Of a stretch of 64,000 bases of DNA, positions 49,607-58,886 are shown one piece after another. The stretch comes from Paludibacterium yongneupense DSM 18731 (GTDB lineage Bacteria > Pseudomonadota > Gammaproteobacteria > Burkholderiales > Chromobacteriaceae): NCBI RefSeq assembly GCF_000422925.1, contig NZ_AUGZ01000008.1, positions 1 through 64,000 on the forward strand, given 5' to 3'. Under the pieces are notes generated by a model. That model made no database searches and was not told the DNA's origin. It was given only the letters and a program-made list of their open reading frames with translations. A program made the position numbers and the translations under genes. Numbering within the stretch: the stretch's first letter is position 1; every line of letters starts with the position of its first letter.

Positions 49607-50437
49607 CTAGATCGGAGCGCTGTCGTCTGTCGTGCCGGCGGACCCGCAGGCAAGCGCGCGCAGATAGGCCGTCGGCGACTGCCCTGTATGGGCGCGGAAG
49701 CTTCGGTAAAAGGCCGATAGCGAATTGAAGCCGGCGGCAAATGCCAGGCTGTCGATGCGGGAACCGGGCGGCTCATGCGGCAGGCGCGCGAGCAGGTAGT
49801 CGAGGCGCGCCTGATTGATATAGCGGTAAAAGCTCTGCCCGAATACCTGGTTGAGCAGATAGGAGATCTGGTTGCGGCTGTAGCCGGTCTGTGCGGCGAC
49901 GCGCTGCAGCGTGCAATCGGGATCGAGAAACGGGCGCTGCTCGGCGAAATAGCGCTGCAGATCTTCGACCATGCCGCCCACCTGCCTGGCCGAGAGTCCC
50001 AGCCGTTGCAGCGGGCTGCGGCCGCCGTCGGCGGCGAGCGGGTCTCGACTTTGCAGCGTTGCGTATTCCCTGATCTGCCAGATCAGGCCGTCGCGCACCG
50101 TGATGGCTTCGCTGCTGCAGAACGATACGGCGCGGGCGCCGTCCGAGAGTATCAAGCGGTACTGGATGAATGCCGTATCGCCATCGACGCGTATGCGGTC
50201 CGTGTGTTCGATCCGGTCCGCTTCTCCGTGCGGCAGCGCAGAGCGTACATAACCGGCCAGTTCCGCATGCCGGAAGACCCGGTTTTGCAGAAAGTCGTGG
50301 TAGGCGATCTGCGGGTGATACAGCGCCAGAATGGCATCCGGATCGCGGTTTTTCCAGGCCAGGTGGTAGCGCAGCACCACCTCGTGCGTGTCGGACCGGG
50401 CGCCGGGCGCCGGTTGGGATTCGGGGCGGTTCGTCAT
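49607..50437 (-). CDS. AraC-family regulator with N-terminal NTF2/SnoaL-like domain
   Basis: A 276-residue protein with an unusual layout. The N-terminal 130 residues look like a SnoaL/NTF2-like ligand-binding fold (LRYHLAWKNRDPDAILALYH, YHDFLQNRVF, DTAFIQYRLILSDGARAVSF). The C-terminal AraC domain has two helix-turn-helix motifs (LQRVAAQTGYSRNQISYLLN and IDSLAFAAGFNSLSAFYRSF). The sensor would bind a small molecule in the NTF2-type pocket. The adjacent FAD oxidoreductase is the likely target. Confidence 0.83.
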   Translation of the reverse strand: MTNRPESQPAPGARSDTHEVVLRYHLAWKNRDPDAILALYHPQIAYHDFLQNRVFRHAELAGYVRSALPHGEADRIEHTDRIRVDGDTAFIQYRLILSDGARAVSFCSSEAITVRDGLIWQIREYATLQSRDPLAADGGRSPLQRLGLSARQVGGMVEDLQRYFAEQRPFLDPDCTLQRVAAQTGYSRNQISYLLNQVFGQSFYRYINQARLDYLLARLPHEPPGSRIDSLAFAAGFNSLSAFYRSFRAHTGQSPTAYLRALACGSAGTTDDSAPI

Positions 50438-50489
50438 CGGCGTCGAACGCTCCCGTCGCCGATGACGGCATAGGCGAGCGGTTTCATCT

Positions 50490-51350
50490 TCATCCGTGTC
50501 CGGGGAGTGCGTAAAACCTTACCTGAACGTCGGCCGGCGCGGCAAGGTAGGGCGAGGAGCTAACCAGCAGATCCGCCCCTGCTGCCGCATAGTCGACCGC
50601 ATTGCCGGCATGGATTCCGCCCGTGGCGGCGAGCAACGGGCGCTTGTCCCCCATGGCCGCGATCAGCCGCATCCTGCAGTCGCGCAGCGCGGCAGGGGTG
50701 AATTTATCCAGCTGCAGCACATCGATGCCAGCCTGAGCCCATTCCAGCGCGCTGGCCTCGTCCCTGGCTTCGACGACGATTTTTTTCTCCGGCTGGCGCG
50801 CGCGGATGGCCTGTACCGTGGCCGCCGGGCCGGTTTCGAGAAACATTCTGTGCTCGGCAAACAGCAGCAGGGTTTCCGACAGGCCGAGACGGTGTAGTGT
50901 CGCTCCGCCCGCCTTGACCGCCTTGATCGATAAGGCCTTGGTTCCCGGGAAATTCTTGCGGGTGCAGGCGAGGGGAACCGTCATGCCGGCGGCGTGCAAG
51001 GCCGCCGTGATCGCACGGGCGGCGCCGGCGATGCCGGAGGTCGCTTCCATCAAGGTCTGCGCGACTTTATAGGTCTGATGCAATTGTTGCGCCGAGCCAT
51101 TCGCTTCCAGCAGCACGGTGCCGGCCGCGACCGTGTCGCCGGATTCGGCGCGAACATCGACCCGGGCGCCGTTGAGCGCGAACAGCCTGGCCGCCTCTTC
51201 GCTGCCGCACACGGTCATCGCTTCGCGTGCGCAGAAGGTCAGCCGTGCGGCCCGCTTGCCTATGCCCAGCGTTTCTGTGGTCAGATCGCCGCCTGGACAG
51301 TCTTCCTGCAACAGCGCATGGAGGGCGGCGTCGGAGAGAACGCAATTCAT
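50490..51350 (-). CDS. modD: ModD-type phosphoribosyltransferase (NadC family)
   Basis: A 286-residue protein of the nicotinate-nucleotide pyrophosphorylase fold. ModD signatures are EDCPGGDLTTETLGIG, TSGIAGAARAITAALHAAG, TRKNFPGTKALSIKAVKAGG and LLAATGGIHAGNAVDYAAAG. ModD is usually encoded with molybdate transport genes and its reaction is not well defined; no modABC genes are seen here. The start giving MNCVLSDAALH is preferred over the codon at 51506. Confidence 0.87.
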   Translation of the reverse strand: MNCVLSDAALHALLQEDCPGGDLTTETLGIGKRAARLTFCAREAMTVCGSEEAARLFALNGARVDVRAESGDTVAAGTVLLEANGSAQQLHQTYKVAQTLMEATSGIAGAARAITAALHAAGMTVPLACTRKNFPGTKALSIKAVKAGGATLHRLGLSETLLLFAEHRMFLETGPAATVQAIRARQPEKKIVVEARDEASALEWAQAGIDVLQLDKFTPAALRDCRMRLIAAMGDKRPLLAATGGIHAGNAVDYAAAGADLLVSSSPYLAAPADVQVRFYALPGHG

Positions 51351-51518
51351 GTTTTTACTCCGCGTGTTGGCATTTCGCCATCCTATGCCATTCGGTTGCC
51401 GGCATGCAGCAGGTTTCGCGTTTTTCTTCTCCTCGCCCGTGGCCGGTGCTTCGGCTGGGCTCGACCTGCGCGTGCGATGGGGCCCGGCATCCGGATTTAA
51501 TGTCATTTGTATTTAAAA

Positions 51519-51573
51519 TTGACAGCTGATCGATAACAATGGGAAACTAAATGTATATTCATATATATGAATA
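51519..51573 (+). promoter_or_regulatory. Promoter region with 18-bp palindrome before the GntR-type gene
   Basis: A TTGACA hexamer lies at 51519-51524. The perfect palindrome TATTCATATATATGAATA occupies 51556-51573, ten bases before the regulator start at 51583. A palindrome overlapping the leader of a GntR-family gene is the expected place for autorepression. The -10 box could not be assigned with confidence. Confidence 0.65.
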
Positions 51574-51582
51574 GAGGATGAG

Positions 51583-52317
51583 ATGAGTTATTCCATGCCC
51601 CATGACGACCGCTTGCCCTTGTACCAACGCCTGCGCGACGAGTTCGCCGCGCGCATTGCCGGACAGCAGTGGCGGCCGGGGGATGCGATTCCCACCGAAG
51701 CCGAACTGGTCAAAGCGTTCGGGGCCTCCATCGGCACGGTGCGCAAGGCCATCGACATGTTGGTCGCCGACGGCATGCTTGAGCGCTTCCAGGGGCGGGG
51801 AACCTTTGTGCGCCGCAAGCGCTTCGAGTCCACGATGTTCCGTTTTTTCCGTTTCCAGAACGAAGCGGGCGAACGCCGCATCCCGCAGGCGCGCATTCTG
51901 CGGCGCGAGTGCGTGGTCGCGCCTTCCGCCGTGGCCGCCGCCCTGCGTCTGCCTGCCGGCGCCGAGGCCATCCAGATGACCCGCTTGCGCTTGCTCGATG
52001 ACACGCCGCTGCTGGTGGAGTCGATCTGGCTGCCCAGGGAGCGCTTTGCCGCTTTGCTCGATATCGACACCCACGACTTCGGCGACCTGTTGTACGCGTT
52101 GTACGAGGAGCGCTGCGGTCAGGTGGTGGCATCGGCCGAGGAAACGCTGACCGCCGAGTCGGTCGATGCCATGCATGCGCGGCTGCTGCAGATACAGGCC
52201 GGAGCGCCGGTGATCGTGGTGGAACGCCTCGCCTATGGCTACGACCGCCAGCCGCTCGAGTGGCGGCGTTCGCGCGGGCCGGCCGATCAGTTCCGCTATC
52301 ACGTCGAAATTCGCTGA
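51583..52317 (+). CDS. GntR-family regulator with UTRA ligand-binding domain
   Basis: A 244-residue regulator of the HutC/UTRA class. The winged helix includes PLYQRLRDEFAARIAGQQWR, PGDAIPTEAELVKAFGASIG and TVRKAIDMLVADGMLERFQG; the UTRA domain includes RLRLLDDTPLLVESIWLPRE and ETLTAESVDAMHARLLQIQA. It heads a cluster with an MFS importer and an amidohydrolase and probably responds to their substrate. Confidence 0.9.
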   Translation: MSYSMPHDDRLPLYQRLRDEFAARIAGQQWRPGDAIPTEAELVKAFGASIGTVRKAIDMLVADGMLERFQGRGTFVRRKRFESTMFRFFRFQNEAGERRIPQARILRRECVVAPSAVAAALRLPAGAEAIQMTRLRLLDDTPLLVESIWLPRERFAALLDIDTHDFGDLLYALYEERCGQVVASAEETLTAESVDAMHARLLQIQAGAPVIVVERLAYGYDRQPLEWRRSRGPADQFRYHVEIR

Positions 52318-52396
52318 GTGCAAGCCCGCAGCGCGGCAAGCGCTGCTTTTCCGGGTGCGTGCGCCCCCCCGTCGAATGCGTTTACAGGAGAATCAA

Positions 52397-53680
52397 ATGT
52401 TCAGTTGGTATCGCGAAATCTCGGCAGTCGAACGCAAGACGTTCTGGAGTTGTTTCGGCGGTTGGGGTATCGATGCGCTTGCCACGCAGATGTTCAGTCT
52501 TGCGATTCCGGCCCTGATCGTCGCCTTGAGTCTGAGCAAGGCCCAGGCCGGGATGATCGGCGGAGCGACCATGGTGGCGTCGGCGCTCGGCGGCTGGATC
52601 ATGGGTGCGATTTCCGACCGGATCGGTCGAGTGCGCGCCTTGCTGTTTTCGATTGCCTGGTTTGCGATTTTTGCGCTGCCATCGATGTTTGCGCAGGACT
52701 TTCAGCAGTTGCTGGTTCTGCGTGCCTTGCAGGGGTTCGGCTTCGGGGGCGAGTGGGCGGCCGGAGCCGTGCTGCTGGCCGAAGTGATCCGGTCCAACCA
52801 CCGCGGCAAGGCGATGGGCATGGTGCAAAGCGCCTGGGCCGTGGGCTGGGGCGGTTCGGTCGTGCTGTACCTGGTGCTGGACCGGCTGATCTCGCCTGAC
52901 ATGGCGTGGCGCGTGATGTTCGGCGTCAGTTTTATCCCCGCCTTGCTGGTCGTTCTGTATGCGCGCACGATTCCCGAGCCGGACAGCTTTGCCCGGCGCA
53001 AGACCGTAGCCAGTGCAAGCCGCTTCAGCGAGCTGTTCAGTATCTTCAGGCCGGAAGTCGTGCGCATGACCGTGATCGGGGCCTTGATCGGCGTCGGCGC
53101 CCACGGCGGCTACTACGCCTTGATGACCTGGCTGCCGACGTTTCTCAAGACCGAGCGTCACCTGTCCGTACTGAGTACGGGGGGGTATCTGGGCGTGATC
53201 ATCATCGCCTTCTGGTTCGGTTGCATGGCCAGCGCGCATCTGCTCGACCGGATCGGCCGCCGCTATACCGTGGTCCTGTTCGCGGCCTGCTGCGTGATAA
53301 CCGTGCTCGGCTACGTCTTTCTGCCACTGAACAATACCGCCATGCTGTTCCTCGGCTTCCCGCTGGGCTTTTTCGCCGCCGGCATTCCGGCCAGCCTCGG
53401 GGCGCTGTTCAATGAGTTGTATCCAAGCGGTATGCGCGGTACCGGGGTCGGTTTCTGCTACAACTTCGGCCGCATCGTCTCGGCCGTCTTTCCCGCCCTG
53501 GTCGGCTTGATGAGCGATCGCATGACCCTGGGGGCGGCCATCGGTCTGGATACGGCGCTCGCTTATTCGCTGGTCGTGCTGGCCGTGCTGGCCTTGCCGG
53601 AGACCCGCGGCAAGGATCTGGCACACGACGCCCCGGTGGCCGCCGGGGCCGCGCGCACGCTTGGGAATGTGGCGGAATGA
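52397..53680 (+). CDS. MFS transporter, aromatic/organic acid:proton symporter type
   Basis: A 427-residue transporter with about 12 membrane segments. The signature loop GAISDRIGRVRALLFSIAWF and LRALQGFGFGGEWAAGAVLL are typical of the AAHS/metabolite-proton symporter group, as is LLDRIGRRYTVVLFAACCVI in the second half. The ATG at 52397 gives MFSWYREISAVERKTFW; earlier in-frame codons would overlap the GntR gene. The stop overlaps the amidohydrolase start by 4 bases, so both are cotranslated. Likely imports the acid handled by the neighbouring hydrolase. Confidence 0.9.
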   Translation: MFSWYREISAVERKTFWSCFGGWGIDALATQMFSLAIPALIVALSLSKAQAGMIGGATMVASALGGWIMGAISDRIGRVRALLFSIAWFAIFALPSMFAQDFQQLLVLRALQGFGFGGEWAAGAVLLAEVIRSNHRGKAMGMVQSAWAVGWGGSVVLYLVLDRLISPDMAWRVMFGVSFIPALLVVLYARTIPEPDSFARRKTVASASRFSELFSIFRPEVVRMTVIGALIGVGAHGGYYALMTWLPTFLKTERHLSVLSTGGYLGVIIIAFWFGCMASAHLLDRIGRRYTVVLFAACCVITVLGYVFLPLNNTAMLFLGFPLGFFAAGIPASLGALFNELYPSGMRGTGVGFCYNFGRIVSAVFPALVGLMSDRMTLGAAIGLDTALAYSLVVLAVLALPETRGKDLAHDAPVAAGAARTLGNVAE

Positions 53681-54519
53681 GCGATACCCGGCCTGTGGAT
53701 GGGGGACGGATCGTGCTTGCCGTCGATACGCACGCGCATATTTTTTGTCGCGGCCTGCCCTTGGCCGCCGACCGCCGCTACGCTCCCGACTATGACGCTC
53801 TGCTGGAAGACTATTTGTCCCAGCTCGACCGGCATGGCATTGCCTATGGCGTGCTGGTGCAACCGAGTTTTCTCGGCACCGACAATCGCTATATGGTGCG
53901 CGGGCTGCGCGAGGCGCAGGGGCGACTGCGCGGCATTGCCGTGCTCGAGCCGACCACCGCGCCGGAGGAACTCGAGCGCTTGAACGGCGAGGGCGTGGTC
54001 GGGGTGCGTCTCAATCTGATCGGCATGTCCGTGCCCGATCTGGAGGCCGGGCCCTGGCCGGTTTTTCTGCAGCGCCTGGCCGCGCTGGACTGGCAGGTGG
54101 AAGTGCATTGCGCGGCCGGTTGCTTGCCCCTCTTGCTGCCGCCCTTGCTCGATGCCGGGCTGAAGGTGGTGGTCGATCACTTCGGCCGCCCCGATCCGCA
54201 ACGCGGCATCGGCGACCCCGGTTTCGATTTTTTGCTGCAGAGCGCGGGCAGCGGCCGCGTCTGGGTGAAGCTGTCCGGCGCCTACCGCAACGGGGGCGAC
54301 GGCGAGCTTATCGCACAACGAGCCATGCCGGCCTTGCTCAGCCATTTCGGCGTCGGCCGGTTGCTGTGGGGCAGCGATTGGCCGCATACCCAGTTTGAAA
54401 CACGAGTGGACTACGCTCATGCACATGCACTGAGCGTGAGTTGCCTGCCCGAAGCCGCTGCACGATTGTCTGTCCTGGCGGAGACGCCGGCGGCCTTGTT
54501 CCGTTTTACCCACGCCTGA
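53677..54519 (+). CDS. Amidohydrolase-family TIM-barrel hydrolase (PDC hydrolase / LigI-like)
   Basis: A 280-residue protein with metal-dependent hydrolase motifs: VDTHAHIF at the N terminus, [36 protein letters not shown] and the C-terminal [12 protein letters not shown] aspartate. This arrangement matches LigI-type 2-pyrone-4,6-dicarboxylate lactonases and related COG3618 enzymes. With the GntR regulator and MFS importer it forms a compact catabolic operon for a small organic acid or lactone; the exact substrate is not known. Confidence 0.86.
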   Translation: MSDTRPVDGGRIVLAVDTHAHIFCRGLPLAADRRYAPDYDALLEDYLSQLDRHGIAYGVLVQPSFLGTDNRYMVRGLREAQGRLRGIAVLEPTTAPEELERLNGEGVVGVRLNLIGMSVPDLEAGPWPVFLQRLAALDWQVEVHCAAGCLPLLLPPLLDAGLKVVVDHFGRPDPQRGIGDPGFDFLLQSAGSGRVWVKLSGAYRNGGDGELIAQRAMPALLSHFGVGRLLWGSDWPHTQFETRVDYAHAHALSVSCLPEAAARLSVLAETPAALFRFTHA

Positions 54520-54608
54520 GATTGTCGGGCGTCCGAGCCGAGTCGGGTCGTGCCGGGATTTCATCCTCCCGGCCTGCCCGCTCTGTCCGAATCCTTGGAG
54601 AATGTATC

Positions 54609-56234
54609 GTGCCTGCTCGATTTACCATCAAGCTTCGCATTGCCGTACTGCTTGCGTTGTCGATCTTTTCTTTTTTTGCCGTCGGGGCGCTCGGTATTTC
54701 GCGCTTGCTGCAGGTCCAGCAGCAGCTGCGGTTTATCGATGAAGTGTCGCTCAATGCCGTCGATCTTTCGCGCCGCATGAATACCGAACTGATCGAGATG
54801 CGTTTGCGCGTGGTGCGCCACAAAGCGGTCACGGTGCTGCCGGCCAAGCTGCAGGCGGAGAAGGAGCTCAAGCAACACGCCGATGCCTTGCTGGCGCTCG
54901 TCGATAGCTATGACAAACTGCCTGTGTCGGAGGGCGACCGCCAGCGCGTCGAATCGCTGCGCGGGCTGGTCGGCGAATATTTGAGTGCGGCGGAGCCCAT
55001 TCTCGCACTGTCGCGGCAGATGGATCCCAATCACCCGCCTCCCAACGCCGACCCGCGTTCGGCCGCCGTTGCCAAACAGGTGGATGCCACGGTCAATGAC
55101 ATTGTCGCCACGACCCGGGCATCGGCGACAGCCAAACGCGCGCAAGCCGAGGACGCGTACGCCTCCGCCCGCAATTTGCTGATCGGGCTGATCGCCGGTG
55201 GCGCCTTGCTGGAGCTCGTTGTCGGTCTGTACCTGATGCGCTCGGTCACGCGTCCGCTCGACGCGGTGCGCCTGAGCATGGGGACGATCGCCGAGAAACT
55301 GGATTTTACCCACCGTACACGGCTGGGGGGTAACGATGAGCTGACCGATACCGCGCGGGCCTTCGACCACTTGATCGAGACTTTGCACGGCAGCTTCAGC
55401 GAATTGGGTCGCGCGGTGGCCGGTGTCAGCGAGTCGTCGCGCGCGATGAGCGGGACGTCGGCCGATATGGCCGCCAGCTCGTCGGGAACCGCCGATGCCT
55501 CGGCCAGGATCGCCAGCACGGTCGAGCAATTGACGGTCAGCATCAGCCATGTCGGCGATCGCGCTCACGAGGCGAGCGAACTGACCCAGGATGCCGGGCG
55601 TCTGGCTCGCGACGGGGAAAAGGCGATTCTGGAAACCGTCCAGCGGATTGAGCATGTGGTCGAGGTGGTGCAACTGGCGTCAAAAGATGTGAATGCCTTG
55701 CGCGACCAGGCGGCTGCCATCGGCGCGGTCACCAATGTGATCAAGGATATTGCCGACCAGACCAATCTGCTGGCATTGAATGCCGCCATCGAAGCCGCGC
55801 GCGCGGGCGAGCAGGGCCGCGGTTTTGCCGTCGTGGCGGATGAGGTCCGCAATCTAGCCGCACGGACGGCGCACGCGACGCTGGAGATCGACACGATGAT
55901 CCAGGCGGTGCAGAGCGGCGCGATGCAGGCGGTCGGGCGCATCGATGTGGTGGTGGCGGATGTGACCGACAGCGCCGAGAGCGCCACAGGCGCCGGCGGC
56001 ACCATCGTGCAGATCCGCAGCCGTACCGACGAAGCGGTGACCCTGGTGGCCGATATCGCGATGACCATCGGCGAGCAGGCCGCTGCCAGCACGACCATCG
56101 CCCAGCAGATCGAACAGATTGCCCAGATGTCGGAAGAGAACCATGCGGTGGCGGGCACGGCGGCGGAGTCGGCGACCCGGCTGGCCGCGCTGGCCGGCGG
56201 CATGCACCAGGCGATGGAGCGTTACCGCGTGTAG
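54609..56234 (+). CDS. Methyl-accepting chemotaxis protein
   Basis: A 541-residue transmembrane chemoreceptor starting with GTG behind a GGAG site. It has an N-terminal membrane helix ([20 protein letters not shown]), a four-helix-bundle ligand domain of about 150 residues ([20 protein letters not shown]), a second membrane helix ([20 protein letters not shown]), a HAMP domain and a signalling domain. The conserved hairpin tip is [20 protein letters not shown] followed by [17 protein letters not shown]. No C-terminal CheR/CheB pentapeptide is seen. Confidence 0.95.
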   Translation: MPARFTIKLRIAVLLALSIFSFFAVGALGISRLLQVQQQLRFIDEVSLNAVDLSRRMNTELIEMRLRVVRHKAVTVLPAKLQAEKELKQHADALLALVDSYDKLPVSEGDRQRVESLRGLVGEYLSAAEPILALSRQMDPNHPPPNADPRSAAVAKQVDATVNDIVATTRASATAKRAQAEDAYASARNLLIGLIAGGALLELVVGLYLMRSVTRPLDAVRLSMGTIAEKLDFTHRTRLGGNDELTDTARAFDHLIETLHGSFSELGRAVAGVSESSRAMSGTSADMAASSSGTADASARIASTVEQLTVSISHVGDRAHEASELTQDAGRLARDGEKAILETVQRIEHVVEVVQLASKDVNALRDQAAAIGAVTNVIKDIADQTNLLALNAAIEAARAGEQGRGFAVVADEVRNLAARTAHATLEIDTMIQAVQSGAMQAVGRIDVVVADVTDSAESATGAGGTIVQIRSRTDEAVTLVADIAMTIGEQAAASTTIAQQIEQIAQMSEENHAVAGTAAESATRLAALAGGMHQAMERYRV

Positions 56235-56330
56235 GCGGGTGCGCGCTGCCGTCGCCCTGCCGGTGCGGTCGTCCGAGAAATTCATGACTCGCGCAGAAAA
56301 ACCGTAAGACAGCCCCGTTCCGGGTCTCCT

Positions 56331-58454
56331 ATGATCGCCGCACCACTGACGAATGCGGCAGGATACGAAGGAGGCGGACGGAATGACAATACGCGTTGCA
56401 GAACGAGAGCAGGCAAGCTTCAAGTCCGTGGAGGAGGCGGGCAGGGTGGCGCCTGGCGACAGGCCGAAAACACGGCGCAAGCGGCCGTCGGGAGCAAGCC
56501 GGGGATACGTGTGACGCTGGTCGAGGGCTTGAAGGTCGATCTGGCGGAGCGTGCGGCGCAGGGCGATGTTCCCGTTTCTGTCTTCGGCCCGCTGCCGGCG
56601 CAACCGTGCGGGCAGGGAGCCGATCTCAATCTCCCGGCCGGTTCGCGCCAGGTGGTGTTGCGGCGCTATGAAAACGGCGTGGTCGAAGTCGAGTTGAGCA
56701 AGCCCCCGGTCACCAGTCTGGTGCTCAGCGGGGGCGGTGCCAAAGGCGTTGCCTATCCGGGTGCGATCAGCGTGCTCGAACAGCGCAAGGTGATGGATGG
56801 CATTCGGACTCTCTCCGGTTCGTCGGCCGGCGGCATCACGGCGGCATTGCTGGCCTCGGGAATGGATGCCGCGTCTTTCAAAACGCTGTCCGACCGGATG
56901 AACCTGATCAGCCTGCTCGACAGCGATCGGCCCGCGCAGCGTTTTCTACAGAATATCGCATCGCGGCTGGGGACGTTCTTCCGCAATCTGCTGGGGGGCA
57001 AGGTGGGGAACCTGGCCGAGGTGATATGCAATATCGTGCCGCGTCTGCAGTCGGATGCCGTGCCGCTGCAAACTCTGATCCGCAATGAGATGCGCAGGTC
57101 GGTGCTGGAGCGCATCGCCGCCAGCCCTGCCGCCATCGATGCCGGGGTGGCGGCGATTGAGCAGCGGCTGCTGCAAGGCGGGGGGGTGACCTTCGGCGAC
57201 TTGGATATTCTCGGCCGGAGCATCCCGCAGATCAAAGCGCTGAATATCACCGGGACCGCCATGTTTGCCGGACGGCCGCAACTCGCGCTGTTCAACGCCA
57301 GCAGCACCCCGGACATGGATGTTGCCACGGCGGCGCATATTTCAGGCGCCTTTCCCATCGTGTTCAAGCAAGTCGAACACCGTCTGCCGTTCATGAAACA
57401 GGATGCGGGCGGCGGGGAGGCGACCCGTTTCCAGGACGGCGGGGTGATGCTGAATGTGCCTGTGCCCGAACTGATCGACAGGCCGTTCGTTCCGGGGCCG
57501 ATCGCAGAAGGGGAGAATCTGATTCTGGTGTTCGATGGGGCGACCGATCCCGTCCCGGAGCGAGTCGGCATCGGCGGGGCCGCGATCGACTGGATCGCCG
57601 GCGCGCCACAGCAGGCGCGCGAGGCGTTGCAGGCCGCCGGCCTGAAAGAATTGTCCGCCCAGATCGTCAAGGTTCCGCTGAAGTGCAAGAGCGGCGACTA
57701 TGGCGGGATGCTGTCGGGAACCCTGAATTTCACCATGAACGACGCGGTCAAGGCCGAGTTGCAGCAGGGCCTGGCGGCGGCGGTGGATACGCATCTTTCC
57801 CTGCGTCAATCGGGGAGGGAGCACCATTATTTCAAATCGCTGGACGATGCGCTGCTGGCTCTCGACGATGCCAGCGTAAGCGCGCTGGCGGCCGCGTGTC
57901 CCGACCCCGAGGGGGTCCGGGCCGTCATTCGCTTCCGCGAGGCCGCGCTGGCCGAGCTGTCGCAGCTGACCGCAGCCATTGAAACCGCCGAAGCCAGGGG
58001 AGAGGGCACGCAGCCTGGCACTGCGGCGCAGCCGATCCTTGTCCGGCTCGATGCCTTGGCCGATACCGATGCCAAGCGCGGATGGGTCGTCGGGCAACTC
58101 AACCGTTCCGGCAACACCGATCATGCGCGCCTGTTGAATCTGGCCGCCGGCTGGCCGGAGAACGGTTCGGCCGTGTTTCGGGATGCCCTCTCCTGCCGCG
58201 AACGGCTGGATGTCGCGACGATCGCCGGCCACATCCGCCAGGAGTTGATCTTCCCGGCCATTTATACGCGCGGGCAATCCGAGGCCAATATCGCCGTACT
58301 GCGCCGCACGCACTATCAACTCGAGAATGCGATGACCCGGCAGCAGATCAATCTGGCGCTGGAGGGACTGGCCAGCCATTATGTCGCGCGCAGCCGCACC
58401 GACGGCTTTGCCGATCTGGCCCGCTCCTACGTGCTGCCGGCGAGGTCCGCCTGA
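56331..58454 (+). CDS. exoU: ExoU-like patatin phospholipase, putative type III effector
   Basis: A protein of about 700 residues closely resembling Pseudomonas ExoU along its length. The patatin core has the oxyanion loop LVLSGGGAKGVAYPGAI, the nucleophile motif GSSAGG (Ser165 from this start) and the catalytic aspartate in FQDGGVM (Asp369); their 204-residue spacing is close to the 202 of ExoU (Ser142/Asp344). ALLASGMDAASFKTLSDRMN, LNITGTAMFAGRPQLALFNA and the C-terminal membrane-localising region are also ExoU-like. The N-terminal 60 residues are in doubt: an ATG at 56383 with a much better ribosome binding site is in another frame. A SpcU-like chaperone gene follows directly. Confidence 0.88.
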   Translation: MIAAPLTNAAGYEGGGRNDNTRCRTRAGKLQVRGGGGQGGAWRQAENTAQAAVGSKPGIRVTLVEGLKVDLAERAAQGDVPVSVFGPLPAQPCGQGADLNLPAGSRQVVLRRYENGVVEVELSKPPVTSLVLSGGGAKGVAYPGAISVLEQRKVMDGIRTLSGSSAGGITAALLASGMDAASFKTLSDRMNLISLLDSDRPAQRFLQNIASRLGTFFRNLLGGKVGNLAEVICNIVPRLQSDAVPLQTLIRNEMRRSVLERIAASPAAIDAGVAAIEQRLLQGGGVTFGDLDILGRSIPQIKALNITGTAMFAGRPQLALFNASSTPDMDVATAAHISGAFPIVFKQVEHRLPFMKQDAGGGEATRFQDGGVMLNVPVPELIDRPFVPGPIAEGENLILVFDGATDPVPERVGIGGAAIDWIAGAPQQAREALQAAGLKELSAQIVKVPLKCKSGDYGGMLSGTLNFTMNDAVKAELQQGLAAAVDTHLSLRQSGREHHYFKSLDDALLALDDASVSALAAACPDPEGVRAVIRFREAALAELSQLTAAIETAEARGEGTQPGTAAQPILVRLDALADTDAKRGWVVGQLNRSGNTDHARLLNLAAGWPENGSAVFRDALSCRERLDVATIAGHIRQELIFPAIYTRGQSEANIAVLRRTHYQLENAMTRQQINLALEGLASHYVARSRTDGFADLARSYVLPARSA

Positions 58455-58882
58455 TGGTACGCGATTGGTTGCAAAGGCGGGGCGTGTCCGCCGCCGCCGG
58501 CCCGCGCGGCGAGTTCCGGCTGCAGAGTCCGGACGGGCGGTCGCTGGCTTTGCTGCCAGGAGCGCAGCAGGGCGACTGGGTGTTGCTGATGCGGCTCGGC
58601 CCTTGCCCCTCCACGCCGGGACAGGGGGTCGTCCTGCTGTTGCTGCAGGCCAACAGCCCGTTCTCCGATCTGGCGCCGGTACGCTTGACGGCGGATGGCG
58701 CGGGCGAGCTCGCGCTCTGGGTCGGCGTCCGGGACGGACCGGGCAGTGCGGCGGCGCTGGACGACGGATGCCGCAAGCTGTCCATCGCGCATGCCTATTT
58801 TGCGCGCGTCCTGAACGCGACTGCCGCGGCGAAGGCGGCGGAGTCGGCGCGGAGCCGGCATCGCCGTCTGGGCTGGAGCTGA
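58454..58882 (+). CDS. spcU: SpcU-like type III secretion chaperone
   Basis: A 142-residue small protein (SpcU: 137) immediately after the ExoU-like gene, with TGA/ATG overlapping by one base. It has the CesT-type features of an acidic, compact alpha/beta protein: MVRDWLQRRGVSAAAGPRGE, then GDWVLLMRLGPCPSTPGQGV and AALDDGCRKLSIAHAYFARV. In Pseudomonas, SpcU binds the N terminus of ExoU for delivery to the type III apparatus. Identification rests mainly on position, size and weak sequence resemblance. No secretion apparatus genes are in the window. Confidence 0.72.
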   Translation: MVRDWLQRRGVSAAAGPRGEFRLQSPDGRSLALLPGAQQGDWVLLMRLGPCPSTPGQGVVLLLLQANSPFSDLAPVRLTADGAGELALWVGVRDGPGSAAALDDGCRKLSIAHAYFARVLNATAAAKAAESARSRHRRLGWS

Positions 58883-58886
58883 ACGT

